The notes beneath the pieces are model-generated. The model searched no databases, was not told the origin of the DNA, and saw only the letters and a list, made by a program, of their open reading frames with translations. From Vibrio sp. Y2-5 (GTDB lineage: Bacteria > Pseudomonadota > Gammaproteobacteria > Enterobacterales > Vibrionaceae), in contig NZ_JACVEG010000002.1 of NCBI RefSeq assembly GCF_014596725.1, positions 744,001 through 808,000 of the forward strand: a stretch of 64,000 bases of DNA. The letters are read 5' to 3'. The position numbers were made by a program, and so were the translations under genes. Shown here one piece after another: positions 8,074 through 16,612 of this stretch; within the stretch, counting starts at the first letter, position 1; each line of letters opens with the position of its first letter.

Positions 8074-10152
8074 ATGGAAACCAAAGACTTACTCTATATC
8101 GCTGGGGCAGTGATGCCCCACGACAAAATCAAACGAAATGATGCCAGCTATAACGCTGGTTTTTTAGTATCCAAAATTTATACCGACCAAGAACAGGCGA
8201 TTTTGGATGCAGGTTTTATCAAGAAAATACCGATTTATGATCGCGTTCTTGGCAAAAAATCCAAGCGTCAGTTGGATGTTGAGATAAGAACCGATGCTTT
8301 TAAAAGGCTGAATTTCCGCTCAGAACACGACCGCGAAGCGGCGGCGAGAATCGCCGGAGAGCATAGGCTAGTCAAAGGGCGCAAAAGTCCGACAGAAAAT
8401 TATCGGCACAGGAAAGAGCGCCAAATGCAGTCTTTAAGGCTGTTAGGAAAGGTACTGCGCCCGAAAACTGAGCTTGAAAGTCCTGAGTCTTACTTCAACC
8501 ATGATGTGCTCTACGACACTACAGCGCGTTCTAAGCCACAGATTCTGAACCAGAATGGTAAACGGGCGAGGGGCGAACCTAAGAAAATTCCTATTTCAAT
8601 GAACTTGATGCATCGAGAGTGGGACAACACTTTCAAGTTTCAGGCGATAACCGAAACGCCAGCCAGTGCCGCGCCAGATGCAAATACTGGTGAGCGTTTT
8701 ACTGAGAAGTTATCAAGTCGTTCGGTGCGTAAGATTTTTGAAGCCGCTGCGTACACGTCTGCTTGTCACGGAGGGTTTACCACGTTCCTGACTCTGACTT
8801 TCACCAAAGAGCAACGCTTAGCTCTGTTTGGTGGCATGACCGATGGCGAGAATTATGTCTCGGCTGGTCCTCATCATCCAATTGGCTATAAGCGAAACAT
8901 GATTACGACCAGAGCTAAGCAAGGCGAGAAGAAAGTGGGCAACCCTATTGTTGATATCGCAGGCGAGTACTGGACGGTTCCCAACAAAGATAGACCGATT
9001 CCAAAAGTGATGAACCAGGGCGGTTTGATTGCAGGGGATTACTGCGACATCAAATCCAAACCAGAGCATACCTTCACGATGGAAAAGACGTTAGAAACTA
9101 CGATAGGCAATGAAGCATCGAGATTTTTAGATGCGGTGAAGAAGCTCTATCTACGTGGTTGGGTAGCCGACCACACTCGTCAAACTGATCCAGAAACAGG
9201 TGCGCCTTACAGCGACTTAACCAAATTGAAAGTGCCGAAGCATGTGAAAGCCGGAGAGTTTGGACCAACTCAAGAACCTGCTGATTTTCACTACATTTGG
9301 GTAGCGGAATGCCCAGAGAATGAAGATGGTGAACCGAACCCGCACATTCACGTTCTGCTGCGTTGGTCTGTTCCTCATTATCTGTTCAGCGCCTGGGCAA
9401 AACGTCTTGAGAAAATTTGGGGGCATGGCTTCGCGAACTTGGAGCGAATTCGTAAACCGGAAGCTGCCGGTTCATACATCATCAAAGCCGTTGGCTATGC
9501 GGCCAAAGGGGATGATGCCAGCCAAGGGCTTATCAAAGGCAATCGATACGGTGTGGCGAAATGTTCACGCGCACTAGATTGGAAGTGTTTAGCTTCCTTT
9601 GATGCCGACAATATGACGGCGATTATCAAAGAGCTTGGTTACAAACTTGAGCAGTGGAAGAAACCCATTCGACGCAGAGTGAATAAGTTACATGCAGCGA
9701 AAGAGCAAACCATAAAAGCTCAGGCGATAGCGAAGCAGCAAGCTAAACCGGAAGAACATCGCAAGAAGCTGCAACAAAGAATCATCCGTTTGGAAAAAGA
9801 AGCAGAGAAGCTGAACAAAACCATACGTTCTCGCGGTGTGCATATCAGTACTACCAATCGCTTTTGTATTACGTTCGAAGGGGAAGATGCGGCAAGCAAA
9901 GTGGATAAGTTCATGTTTTGGGCAGCAGGCGCTCGCGGCTGGCCAATGCAGTGCCGTGATTTTAGTTGTGACGACATCAAACAAGAGGCAGATGTTATCT
10001 ACGCTGAACAGTTCATTCGCTTCCAAGATAAGCGCAGTTATTGGGGTGCTGTCCTGAAAGAAAACCGAATGATTCAAGATGTGGACGACGCGGAAATTAG
10101 TTACTGGCATAGCGTGAGAGAAGAGGCGATGCGGCATATGCCAATGGGCTAA
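8074..10152 (+). CDS. Replication initiation endonuclease, P2 gpA type
   Basis: A 692-residue rolling-circle replication protein of the P2 gene A family. It has the HUH metal motif in NPHIHVLL (about residue 425) and, downstream, the paired-tyrosine segment GSYIIKAVGY (about 467-476), in which the tyrosines nick the origin and join DNA to the protein. FLTLTFTKEQR (about 238-248) fits the first conserved motif of this family. It acts on circularised phage DNA at an origin that in P2 lies within the gene itself. Last gene of the early rightward operon. Confidence 0.9.
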   Translation: METKDLLYIAGAVMPHDKIKRNDASYNAGFLVSKIYTDQEQAILDAGFIKKIPIYDRVLGKKSKRQLDVEIRTDAFKRLNFRSEHDREAAARIAGEHRLVKGRKSPTENYRHRKERQMQSLRLLGKVLRPKTELESPESYFNHDVLYDTTARSKPQILNQNGKRARGEPKKIPISMNLMHREWDNTFKFQAITETPASAAPDANTGERFTEKLSSRSVRKIFEAAAYTSACHGGFTTFLTLTFTKEQRLALFGGMTDGENYVSAGPHHPIGYKRNMITTRAKQGEKKVGNPIVDIAGEYWTVPNKDRPIPKVMNQGGLIAGDYCDIKSKPEHTFTMEKTLETTIGNEASRFLDAVKKLYLRGWVADHTRQTDPETGAPYSDLTKLKVPKHVKAGEFGPTQEPADFHYIWVAECPENEDGEPNPHIHVLLRWSVPHYLFSAWAKRLEKIWGHGFANLERIRKPEAAGSYIIKAVGYAAKGDDASQGLIKGNRYGVAKCSRALDWKCLASFDADNMTAIIKELGYKLEQWKKPIRRRVNKLHAAKEQTIKAQAIAKQQAKPEEHRKKLQQRIIRLEKEAEKLNKTIRSRGVHISTTNRFCITFEGEDAASKVDKFMFWAAGARGWPMQCRDFSCDDIKQEADVIYAEQFIRFQDKRSYWGAVLKENRMIQDVDDAEISYWHSVREEAMRHMPMG

Positions 10153-10215
10153 TTGCATCGAGTTTGAGTGTAATTTCTCAAATAACAAAATCACCTGTAC
10201 AAATGGGGATAAAAA

Positions 10216-10235
10216 TACTGTATGTTTATACAGTT
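10216..10235 (+). promoter_or_regulatory. LexA (SOS) box in front of the 10,244 gene
   Basis: A CTGT-N8-ACAG palindrome with the flanking TA and TT of the enterobacterial SOS consensus stands 8 bases before the next gene. This is where LexA would block the start of transcription. Sequence match is full in both half-sites. Confidence 0.7.
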
Positions 10236-10243
10236 AAATTTGT

Positions 10244-10489
10244 ATGGGTACGGCTATGTCATTAGAAAGAGAGAATATTTTCCTAGATGCGATGGGCTTT
10301 ATCATTGATGCAGTAGCACTGAGCACTGTGGGTGATAGCCGAGCAGATATAGGAATTTATTTAATGAGTCTGCTGGTTGCAGACCAGAAAAAAGAATTGC
10401 AGCCTGAAAAACTGGAAGCCATCAGACAGTTGATTGAACTCTCTGACGAGCTAGAAAGCCCAGCTTTTTCGATATGTTCTAAGTCTTAA
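10244..10489 (+). CDS. Small SOS-controlled phage protein, antirepressor candidate
   Basis: An 81-residue (or 77 if starting at ATG 10,256) acidic helical protein with no family that I recognise. The LexA box directly upstream means that it is made on DNA damage. In phage 186 the comparable LexA-controlled gene, tum, encodes the antirepressor that lifts CI, and 186 CI is not cleaved by RecA. The CI here also shows no obvious autocleavage layout, so a Tum-like role is a reasonable inference, unsupported by sequence homology. Confidence 0.6.
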   Translation: MGTAMSLERENIFLDAMGFIIDAVALSTVGDSRADIGIYLMSLLVADQKKELQPEKLEAIRQLIELSDELESPAFSICSKS

Positions 10490-10529
10490 GAGAAGGCAGG
10501 CTGGTAACTAGAAGTGAGGATTATTCAAT

Positions 10530-10763
10530 ATGCTAATTACTTGCCCTGTCTGCGAAAGCAAAGCCCGTATCGCAACATCAAAAGCGATGAGTAAAGATAC
10601 CCGCGAAGCATACTGCCAATGCCTGAACCTAAACTGCGGCCGCGCGTTTACCACTTTGACCACCGTGAACCGAATCATCGAGCCTACGGGAGCGAAACCA
10701 GACCCGTTACTACAGCCAGAACTGTGCCGTGGTGATGTGGACCAGATGGATATGTTTGGGTGA
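10530..10763 (+). CDS. ogr: Ogr/Delta-type late gene activator
   Basis: A 77-residue zinc-binding transcription activator. It opens with CPVC and continues to CQCLNLNC followed by GRAFTT, the Ogr/Delta finger in which four cysteines hold one zinc. In P2-like phages Ogr binds a dyad near -55 of each late promoter and recruits RNA polymerase. A shared TTCTA-N11-TAGAA dyad before three late operons here (12,241; 19,146; 24,149) is the likely target. Confidence 0.85.
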   Translation: MLITCPVCESKARIATSKAMSKDTREAYCQCLNLNCGRAFTTLTTVNRIIEPTGAKPDPLLQPELCRGDVDQMDMFG

Positions 10764-10772
10764 GGTGTAATC

Positions 10773-11129
10773 ATGGATAAAGAATCAGCAGGTTTATATT
10801 TTGGTGGCAAAGCTCTTGCCGATGCTCTAATTACAAAAGAAGACCAGATATTTTTAACATCCACAGTGCAAGAGAGTGAACGCATACAGCAACACATCGC
10901 TGCTATTGCGAGCCCACTAGGACTTTCTTTATCTGGCAATCCATTCGTTCTACCAAACGGTGCACGAATGACTTTTTTGATTGCCAACAACCAGACGTCG
11001 AGCGGGTACTCTGGTAACGCTTATGTGATTAACTGTTTTGATGAAGACAACTTCTCTTATATCAGCAATCTTGTTGCATCATGGACAATGTTGAAACAGC
11101 ATAAAGCGGCATTCATTTCGATTAGTTAA
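10773..11129 (+). CDS. Short terminase-ATPase-like protein (possible terminase mimic)
   Basis: A 118-residue protein that aligns by eye with a central piece of the large terminase encoded at 22,343-24,103. Segment pairs: GLYFGGKALADALI with GLTYYFAYEAFEDAVL; DQIFLTSTVQESERI with NQVFLSASRKQSEIF; FVLPNGARMTFLIANNQTSS with LQLSNGATFYFLSTNARTSQ; and CFDEDNF with YFDEVFW (Walker B). The Walker A lysine and the whole nuclease half are missing, so it cannot package DNA by itself. It lies between ogr and cos in an accessory cluster. It may interfere with the terminase of competing phages or regulate its own; both are inference. Confidence 0.6.
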   Translation: MDKESAGLYFGGKALADALITKEDQIFLTSTVQESERIQQHIAAIASPLGLSLSGNPFVLPNGARMTFLIANNQTSSGYSGNAYVINCFDEDNFSYISNLVASWTMLKQHKAAFISIS

Positions 11130-11148
11130 AAGGATGGTTCGGTAGACA

Positions 11149-11625
11149 ATGAGCAAAATTCAGTTTCTGACAGATGAAACAACCATCCTGCGCCTAGCAA
11201 TGGAAAGATGTAGTAAAGGGCCGTCACCGCTGCCTACATCAGATTTTCCCGTTATGAACTGTAAGTTTGCATCGTTACTGCTCGCCTATCATATTTTTCA
11301 TTTATCTAAGAATGTGGAAATTATCTATGTCGTTGGCTTTGGAAAAAATATGGTATCGCATGTGTGGTTGGAAATTGAAGACCTTGTGTTTGATATTACT
11401 GGCGACCAATTCAACATGATTGAAGATGAACAACTCTATGAAGAGATAATCGTAAATAGACCATATCCCAACGTTCATATTGAAAAGTGTTCACAAACCT
11501 ACCTATACAAGTTGTTTGAACGAGCGGAACGGATGCATCTTGATCCTGAGTTCTCCACGTTCAAAACCAGTTTTATAAGAAAGCTGGAATCTTCTTACGA
11601 ATTCCTAAAACCCCACCTAGCGTAA
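11149..11625 (+). CDS. Accessory protein with Cys-His-Asp triad, protease/transglutaminase-like
   Basis: A 158-residue protein in which C38 (MNCKFASLLLAYHI), H71 (SHVWLEIEDL) and D82 (FDITGDQF) follow the order and spacing of the transglutaminase-like cysteine peptidase fold. The strand after H71 is typical of that fold. No signal peptide. It stands alone in the accessory stretch between ogr and cos, AT-rich relative to the structural genes, so it is probably cargo rather than a phage structural gene. Substrate unknown; a toxin or anti-phage effector is possible. Confidence 0.5.
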   Translation: MSKIQFLTDETTILRLAMERCSKGPSPLPTSDFPVMNCKFASLLLAYHIFHLSKNVEIIYVVGFGKNMVSHVWLEIEDLVFDITGDQFNMIEDEQLYEEIIVNRPYPNVHIEKCSQTYLYKLFERAERMHLDPEFSTFKTSFIRKLESSYEFLKPHLA

Positions 11626-11753
11626 AATTACTACGAGAAGCTTACCAATTCTCAATAACAACTTATTAACAATAGTCTTAAAAGTAATACAGCTAATAAA
11701 TTGAAAAGTATTAGCCTTAGAAGTTGTTCTTCCAAATAATTAAGGGATTATCT

Positions 11754-12155
11754 ATGAAAATAATATTTCTTTATATCGTAATGTATTTTTCAGTCATCAA
11801 TAGTGTGTCAGCCGCAGAAAGTAAGAATGTGTTTTGCGATTTTGGTGATAATGCTAACGACGTAACAGTGAATTTGACATTTGGAGAAAAATTAGTAACC
11901 GGAGCTATAAAAATTAATCGAGATTATGAAAGTGTAAACTCAGAATATACAGTCGCACGCGATGGTGAGTATACTTCTTATCTGTGGAGTCATGATGTGA
12001 TAGATCATGGCACAAACAAAGTTATAGGTAAGAGTGACAAGATCAGTCAGTTTAGAGGTCCATACTACTATGAAGGTGGAACGACTGTATTTTTCGATAA
12101 CCCTGATGTTAAACACGAAGGTCGTATAAAAATACAGCCTTGTAGATTGCAGTAA
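11754..12155 (+). CDS. Secreted small protein, lysogenic cargo
   Basis: A 133-residue protein with a clear signal peptide (MKIIFLYIVMYFSVINSVSA, cleavage after SAA/E expected), so the mature form is periplasmic or exported. Start ATG 11,754 has AAGGGA 6 bases upstream. The mature part is beta-rich with two cysteines (VFCDFGD and PCRLQ at the end) that may form a disulfide. AT content is high relative to the neighbouring tail genes. It probably alters the lysogen's surface or periplasm; function unknown. Confidence 0.6.
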   Translation: MKIIFLYIVMYFSVINSVSAAESKNVFCDFGDNANDVTVNLTFGEKLVTGAIKINRDYESVNSEYTVARDGEYTSYLWSHDVIDHGTNKVIGKSDKISQFRGPYYYEGGTTVFFDNPDVKHEGRIKIQPCRLQ

Positions 12156-12240
12156 TAATTAAATAGGCTCAAAACTAATATAGTTTGGCCATTAACAAAT
12201 TAAAAACGATCAAAAACGAATGATCGCGATCTCGACGCTC

Positions 12241-12261
12241 TTCTAAATCTCCTATCTAAAA
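12241..12261 (+). promoter_or_regulatory. Late-promoter dyad, copy a (baseplate operon)
   Basis: First copy of the shared late motif: TTCTA, 11 bases, then TAAAA (one mismatch from the TAGAA of the other copies). It matches 19 of 21 positions of the copy at 24,149. It lies upstream of the tail/baseplate operon. Confidence 0.55.
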
Positions 12262-12262
12262 T

Positions 12263-12290
12263 AGCCCTGAGTTCAGTATCTATCAGGGCT
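12263..12290. terminator. Hairpin between accessory genes and cos
   Basis: AGCCCTGA and TCAGGGCT form a perfect 8-base stem around a 12-base loop. No T-run follows, so it may be a processing or cos-associated structure instead of a true terminator. Confidence 0.4.
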
Positions 12291-12370
12291 GTGCTCAAAT
12301 AACCCTACCTTAATTTTTTGCGTTTCAAATTGCGCAAAATTGCAGTGCTGAATTTTAGCGCGGAGGGAGG

Positions 12371-12397
12371 GGTGAGTCCGAACGAGGCCTGCGCGCT
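12371..12397 (+). other. Candidate cos site
   Basis: GGTGAGTCCGAACGAGGCC (12,371-12,389, 19 bases) is followed directly by TGCGCGCT. In P2 the 19-base cohesive end, which begins GGCGAG, is followed by the same TGCGCGCT. The stretch is noncoding (12,156-12,465) and GC-rich in an otherwise AT-rich gap. Position between the replication and late regions fits. The exact nick sites are inference. Confidence 0.5.
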
Positions 12398-12465
12398 CCA
12401 TTCCTGCCTGAAATTTTCCGCCTACTGCATTCTTTCTAATTTATTGCGGATGAAGTGAGACTTTC

Positions 12466-13683
12466 ATGTGGGAACGACAGTACGAGCACGGTCGATGGAA
12501 TGGGCATCAGCTCAACATCCTAGCCACTGCCATTGATGGTGGTCAGCGCTTGCACGTCAGTGAAATTCCTTACGCTGAACTGCCGCACATCCGAGTGATG
12601 GGCAGCAAAGCACGTACGATTAAATTAGAAGTGGTGTTTGTGGGTAGCAGCTCGCTTGCTGACTCCAACGCTTTTATCGCTAATCTTGAAGAATCACCGA
12701 CCGGAGAGCTTGAGCATCCTTGGCTCGGTGAGCTGCCTTTGGTGTTTGATACCTTCTCACAAAGCATCAGCACCAAGCGCGGTATTGTTACGCTCAGTCT
12801 GTCCTTCGTTCGCGCCAGCACTGAACCAAACATCAACGTACCGAGCATCGTTCGCACCAAGCAATTGGCGACGGTTGTTGAAAACACTTCGGCTTCCTCG
12901 TTCGCCAATGATGTCAGTAAAATGAGCGTGGCAGAGATTAACCAGACTCAAAGTGATTTCACCAAAGCTTTAGATACCCTCACCGATATTACGCACCGAA
13001 TGAACAGCGATGTTGATCAGGCACAGAGTAGCTTGGCCAACAACCAGTTCATAGATACTTACCGCACCATCAACACTGCGTATGCGGCGGTTACTCGTTT
13101 AGGTAATCAACCTGACTCCTTTCTGGCGGCATTCAACGCAGCCGTTGATATGGTGACCAATGCTCTGCAGTCGGAAAAGGAATCTGAAAGTGAAGCGATT
13201 GATAACTCGCGTAACGCTCAACAGCAATTACTCAAGCAAGTGAACAATGATGCGGTCACGCCACACTACAACATCCAAATGGTAACGGGTGCGATTAAGG
13301 CCAGCAAAGACCTCACATCACTTGAGAAAGAAGAAAGCTTTGATGTCACAACGGCCAACAAGCAACCGGACATCATTCGAGGTGATCTGACGGCACTGAT
13401 TGAAAGTTTAGATGAACGCATTGATGAAATTACACAGGTTTCAACGGTGGAAAGCTTAGAGCTATACGATGCTTTATTGGCGCTGAAAAGCAATGTGCAA
13501 ACTCAACTGGATAAAGTCATCAAGGGCACGACTGCGCACCGAGTGATTGAGCAACCTCGTTTTAAACCTGCCTTGAGCATTGCCCATGAGCAATACACTG
13601 ACGAGCACCTAATCACAGCCATTAATGCGTTGCAGCACCCATTGTTCATGCGTGGCGACATTGCCGTGAGGGATGCACAATGA
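12466..13683 (+). CDS. Tail/DNA circularisation protein, Mu gpN (gp43) type
   Basis: A 405-residue protein beginning WERQYEHGRWNG, with the DNA_circ_N domain over about residues 1-120 (EIPYAELPHIRVMG and PWLGELPLVFDTFSQSIS), followed by a long helical region. In Mu the counterpart N is a tail/baseplate component, despite the family name. First gene of a seven-gene Mu-type baseplate operon whose members overlap or abut; this one overlaps the next by 4 bases. ATG at 12,466 is the first start after the cos/late-promoter gap. Confidence 0.8.
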   Translation: MWERQYEHGRWNGHQLNILATAIDGGQRLHVSEIPYAELPHIRVMGSKARTIKLEVVFVGSSSLADSNAFIANLEESPTGELEHPWLGELPLVFDTFSQSISTKRGIVTLSLSFVRASTEPNINVPSIVRTKQLATVVENTSASSFANDVSKMSVAEINQTQSDFTKALDTLTDITHRMNSDVDQAQSSLANNQFIDTYRTINTAYAAVTRLGNQPDSFLAAFNAAVDMVTNALQSEKESESEAIDNSRNAQQQLLKQVNNDAVTPHYNIQMVTGAIKASKDLTSLEKEESFDVTTANKQPDIIRGDLTALIESLDERIDEITQVSTVESLELYDALLALKSNVQTQLDKVIKGTTAHRVIEQPRFKPALSIAHEQYTDEHLITAINALQHPLFMRGDIAVRDAQ

Positions 13684-14618
13684 ACAAGCTAACGCTGCGA
13701 ATCAACGGCACTGCGGTACCGTTTTATACCGCCACATTAAACTACTCGCTTGAGCAACTGGCGCACACTTTTAGCTGCTCTATTCCAGCCATGAATATTG
13801 TTGAGCCTCTGCCGGTTGAGTTCTACCTCAACGATAAGCTCATCCTGACCGGGCAAATTGATGGTGTGGATGCGTCCACCGATTCAAGCAGCAAAACCGT
13901 GAGCATTTCAGGTCGCTCAAAGAGCGCCAACATGATTGATTCGCGCATCACTATGGACGCCCTTTACGACCAGCCGATTGATAAGTTGCTACGTAAGCTG
14001 GCCGCGCCCTTCAATCTCAATGTGCAGTGCCTGGTTAAATCCTTAGAGCCAATAGCCGAGTTTCAAATCAATGCTGAGTCGCCAGTGGAAAACGTGGCGC
14101 AGGTAATACGTGAACAAGGTTTCGTGTTGGTTGAGCGTAATGGCGTGCTGACCATCGAACACGCGGCGCACGCAACGATTCAAGGTATTGGCTTGGAAGT
14201 GGGCAACAACATTGAACAACTCAATATCTCGCGTAAGTTCGACAAGCAGTTTCACACCATTGAAGTGCAAGGCGCATGGGATGAAGCTAGCGCCACTGTC
14301 ACTTCAAACAATATTGAACGCTCTCGAACGCTTGTCCTCATCAGTGATCAGCTACAGACCGAGGAGGCGTGTTTATCTCGCGCCAACTACGAGCGCAATT
14401 CAGCGATTGCCCAAAGCCTGACGGCATCATCAAGCATTGCCGACATTTTCCCAGAGCTCGCCATTGACGGTATCAATCGAGTGATTCGGGTGATCGACAA
14501 AAAGCAAGACTTCAACGAAATGCTAGTGATTAAAGCTTTGGGATTATCGGTGTCCGAAAGCTCTGCAGTTACCTCAATTCAACTGGCTCGCCCATTTAAG
14601 GAGCAAAGCAATGTCTAA
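13680..14618 (+). CDS. Baseplate hub protein, Mu gpP (gp44) type
   Basis: A 312-residue protein of the Mu gp44/late-control-D hub family. It starts with an antiparallel beta domain (NKLTLRINGTAVPFYTATLNYSLEQLAHTF) and later has the VAQVIREQGFVLVERNGVLTI segment of the hub fold. It forms the trimeric ring at the tail tip on which the spike sits. ATGA overlap with the previous gene and an 8-base overlap with the spike gene indicate coupling. Confidence 0.8.
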   Translation: MNKLTLRINGTAVPFYTATLNYSLEQLAHTFSCSIPAMNIVEPLPVEFYLNDKLILTGQIDGVDASTDSSSKTVSISGRSKSANMIDSRITMDALYDQPIDKLLRKLAAPFNLNVQCLVKSLEPIAEFQINAESPVENVAQVIREQGFVLVERNGVLTIEHAAHATIQGIGLEVGNNIEQLNISRKFDKQFHTIEVQGAWDEASATVTSNNIERSRTLVLISDQLQTEEACLSRANYERNSAIAQSLTASSSIADIFPELAIDGINRVIRVIDKKQDFNEMLVIKALGLSVSESSAVTSIQLARPFKEQSNV

Positions 14619-15186
14619 AGCGCTGCTTTCCCGCTTGATGGGACGAATCAAAAACATTGTGGGTACGGGTACCGTCACAGGCGCAGAGACACAGTGGCTA
14701 CAAATCAAAACCGCGACAGGCCGAACCAATGACCGCATTCGTCGCGTACATAACTACGGCTTTATGAGTCGCCCTTTAGTAGGTGCCAAAACTTACAACC
14801 TGTTTATTGGTGGTGTCACCGCGCGCGGTATTACCGTGAACGTAGAAGATGAGCGTTACCAGATGGAGCTGCTGCCGGGTGAAGTGGCCATGCTGGATGA
14901 CAAAGGCAATTTGGTTCATTTCACGGCTAGCGGTATCAAAATTCAGTCTGCAGCAAAAATTGAAATGGTCGCACCAAGTGAAGTGAGCGTGACGGCGCCC
15001 AAAGTCAATGTTACCGCGGCAAGCTCAACGTTCTCAGGCAATGTGGACATCGGAGGTAACTTGAATGTGGTTGGTAGTGTGGGAGGTGCATCCGGCAAGT
15101 TTGCAGGCGTTACGGTCGAGACGCACGACCACGATTACATCGATGACAACACAATCAGAATTACAAAGGGACCTAACAAGCAATGA
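14611..15186 (+). CDS. Baseplate spike protein, Mu gp45 (V) type
   Basis: A 191-residue central spike protein. The N-terminal OB-like domain (KNIVGTGTVTGAETQWLQIKT) is followed by a repetitive beta-helix region and a C-terminal apex with HDHDYIDDNT, in which clustered His residues typically bind an iron ion at the membrane-piercing tip. Overlaps the hub gene before it and the gp46-like gene after it. Confidence 0.8.
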   Translation: MSKALLSRLMGRIKNIVGTGTVTGAETQWLQIKTATGRTNDRIRRVHNYGFMSRPLVGAKTYNLFIGGVTARGITVNVEDERYQMELLPGEVAMLDDKGNLVHFTASGIKIQSAAKIEMVAPSEVSVTAPKVNVTAASSTFSGNVDIGGNLNVVGSVGGASGKFAGVTVETHDHDYIDDNTIRITKGPNKQ

Positions 15187-15569
15187 ACCATTTCACACTG
15201 AGCGCCATTACGTCCCCCATTGCGACAAAAGATGGCATGAAACACGCCATCTTACAGAGTATCCATAACCACGGCGAAGCCACGCAAAACGACCGCGCTC
15301 GTATGGAAAAGAATGACCGTGGCGGCAGTTGGAGTGATGAGTTCCTGAGTATGGTCGGCTCCCGTGACTGGACACTGCGTCGAGACAAACTCACGCCACA
15401 AACATTGAGTCTTGCAAAACGCTTTTATGAAGAAGCGTTGGCGTGGTTGGAGAGTCAGGGTTACGCGAAATCGATAGTTGTCAGAGTCTGGGAAAGTAAA
15501 CCCACCGTAATGAGCCGAGTGGCTATCGTCACTTTGATTGATGGCACCCAATTTGAGGTCGAACTATGA
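15183..15569 (+). CDS. Baseplate wedge protein, Mu gp46 type
   Basis: A 128-residue protein of the GP46 family: NDRGGSWSDEF followed by GSRDWTLRRDKLTPQTL and a YVEL-like terminal strand region are typical landmarks. It is the gp25-like wedge element linking spike/hub to the J-type arm. Overlaps both neighbours by 4 bases (ATGA). Confidence 0.8.
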   Translation: MNHFTLSAITSPIATKDGMKHAILQSIHNHGEATQNDRARMEKNDRGGSWSDEFLSMVGSRDWTLRRDKLTPQTLSLAKRFYEEALAWLESQGYAKSIVVRVWESKPTVMSRVAIVTLIDGTQFEVEL

Positions 15570-16612
15570 GTACGCAAGTCAGCTTACAAACACTCATTAA
15601 CCGGGCAAAAGCCACACTGATTGCGAAAACAGGGCAAAACAACCCTGCCATTGATGCACTGGCCTGCGCGATTGCGGGTGTCAGTTACGGCCAATACGGC
15701 TATCAAGACCAGTTGTTTCGTCAGCTTCACCCTGAAACCTGCTCTGAGGCTTGGTTGTATCTGCATGCCAACCGCCATGATACGCCGCGACTGTTACCGA
15801 CCTTCGCAACGGGCAGCGTTCAGTTTGTTGAGTTAGGCGGCACAGTGGTCATCCCCAAAGGGCGATTACTCACCGATGCGGCAGGTAATGAGTATGAGAC
15901 AACCGATGAGCAATACAGTAACGCACCGGTGAATGTCATTGCCTTGGTTTCCGGTACCGCCAGCAATTTACCTGCAGGCAGCGTGCTGACACTTTCTGAA
16001 GGGCTGGATGGTATCGACCCTAACCAGATTGAAAGCTTGGGTATTTCAGGCGGTTCCGACATTGAAGCGCTTGAACACTGGCGAGCTCGCGTGATTGTCG
16101 CCTATGAGAAAAATGACCTGATTGGTAAAGCCGATGATTACGAAGTGTGGGCGACCTCTGCTCATTCCGATGTCGATTATGCCTGGGCGTTAGATAACAC
16201 ACCCGAGCGCGGCATGGTGGAAGTGTATGTCGGAAGTCGTGCCAATGATCCAACGGTGAGCGCTGAAGTCATCAATCTGGTTCAACAAACCTTTGAAGAT
16301 AATCGATTAGCCGGTTGTCACCCGATGGCGCTCGTACCTGAACATGCGCAGCTCGATATCGAGATTCAGGGCATTGAAGACTTAAACATCCGCGCCGATG
16401 TGGTGGCCGCTCTGCAAACTCTGGTTCAGAACAAGATGGGCAAGATTGATGACACCACAGGTGCGCCTGAATCCATAACGCCCACAGAAATCGTGTTAAC
16501 CGTATCATCGGTCACCACTAACTTCATTGTGAAGTCGCCAACCGACACCGTGACCATCGCTAGTAATCAAATTCACGTATTAGGAGCCGTCACATGGACA
16601 CCTCCAGCGTAA
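15566..16612 (+). CDS. Baseplate J-like protein, Mu gp47 type
   Basis: A 348-residue baseplate wedge protein of the gpJ/gp47 family. Marks include the hydrophobic core around VIPKGRLLTDAAGNEYETT, the GIDPNQIESLGISGGSDIEALEHWRARV segment and the C-terminal PTEIVLTVSS strand. It carries the tail-fibre network. It overlaps the next gene by 19 bases; that gene's AGGAG lies inside this one. Confidence 0.85.
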   Translation: MSTQVSLQTLINRAKATLIAKTGQNNPAIDALACAIAGVSYGQYGYQDQLFRQLHPETCSEAWLYLHANRHDTPRLLPTFATGSVQFVELGGTVVIPKGRLLTDAAGNEYETTDEQYSNAPVNVIALVSGTASNLPAGSVLTLSEGLDGIDPNQIESLGISGGSDIEALEHWRARVIVAYEKNDLIGKADDYEVWATSAHSDVDYAWALDNTPERGMVEVYVGSRANDPTVSAEVINLVQQTFEDNRLAGCHPMALVPEHAQLDIEIQGIEDLNIRADVVAALQTLVQNKMGKIDDTTGAPESITPTEIVLTVSSVTTNFIVKSPTDTVTIASNQIHVLGAVTWTPPA

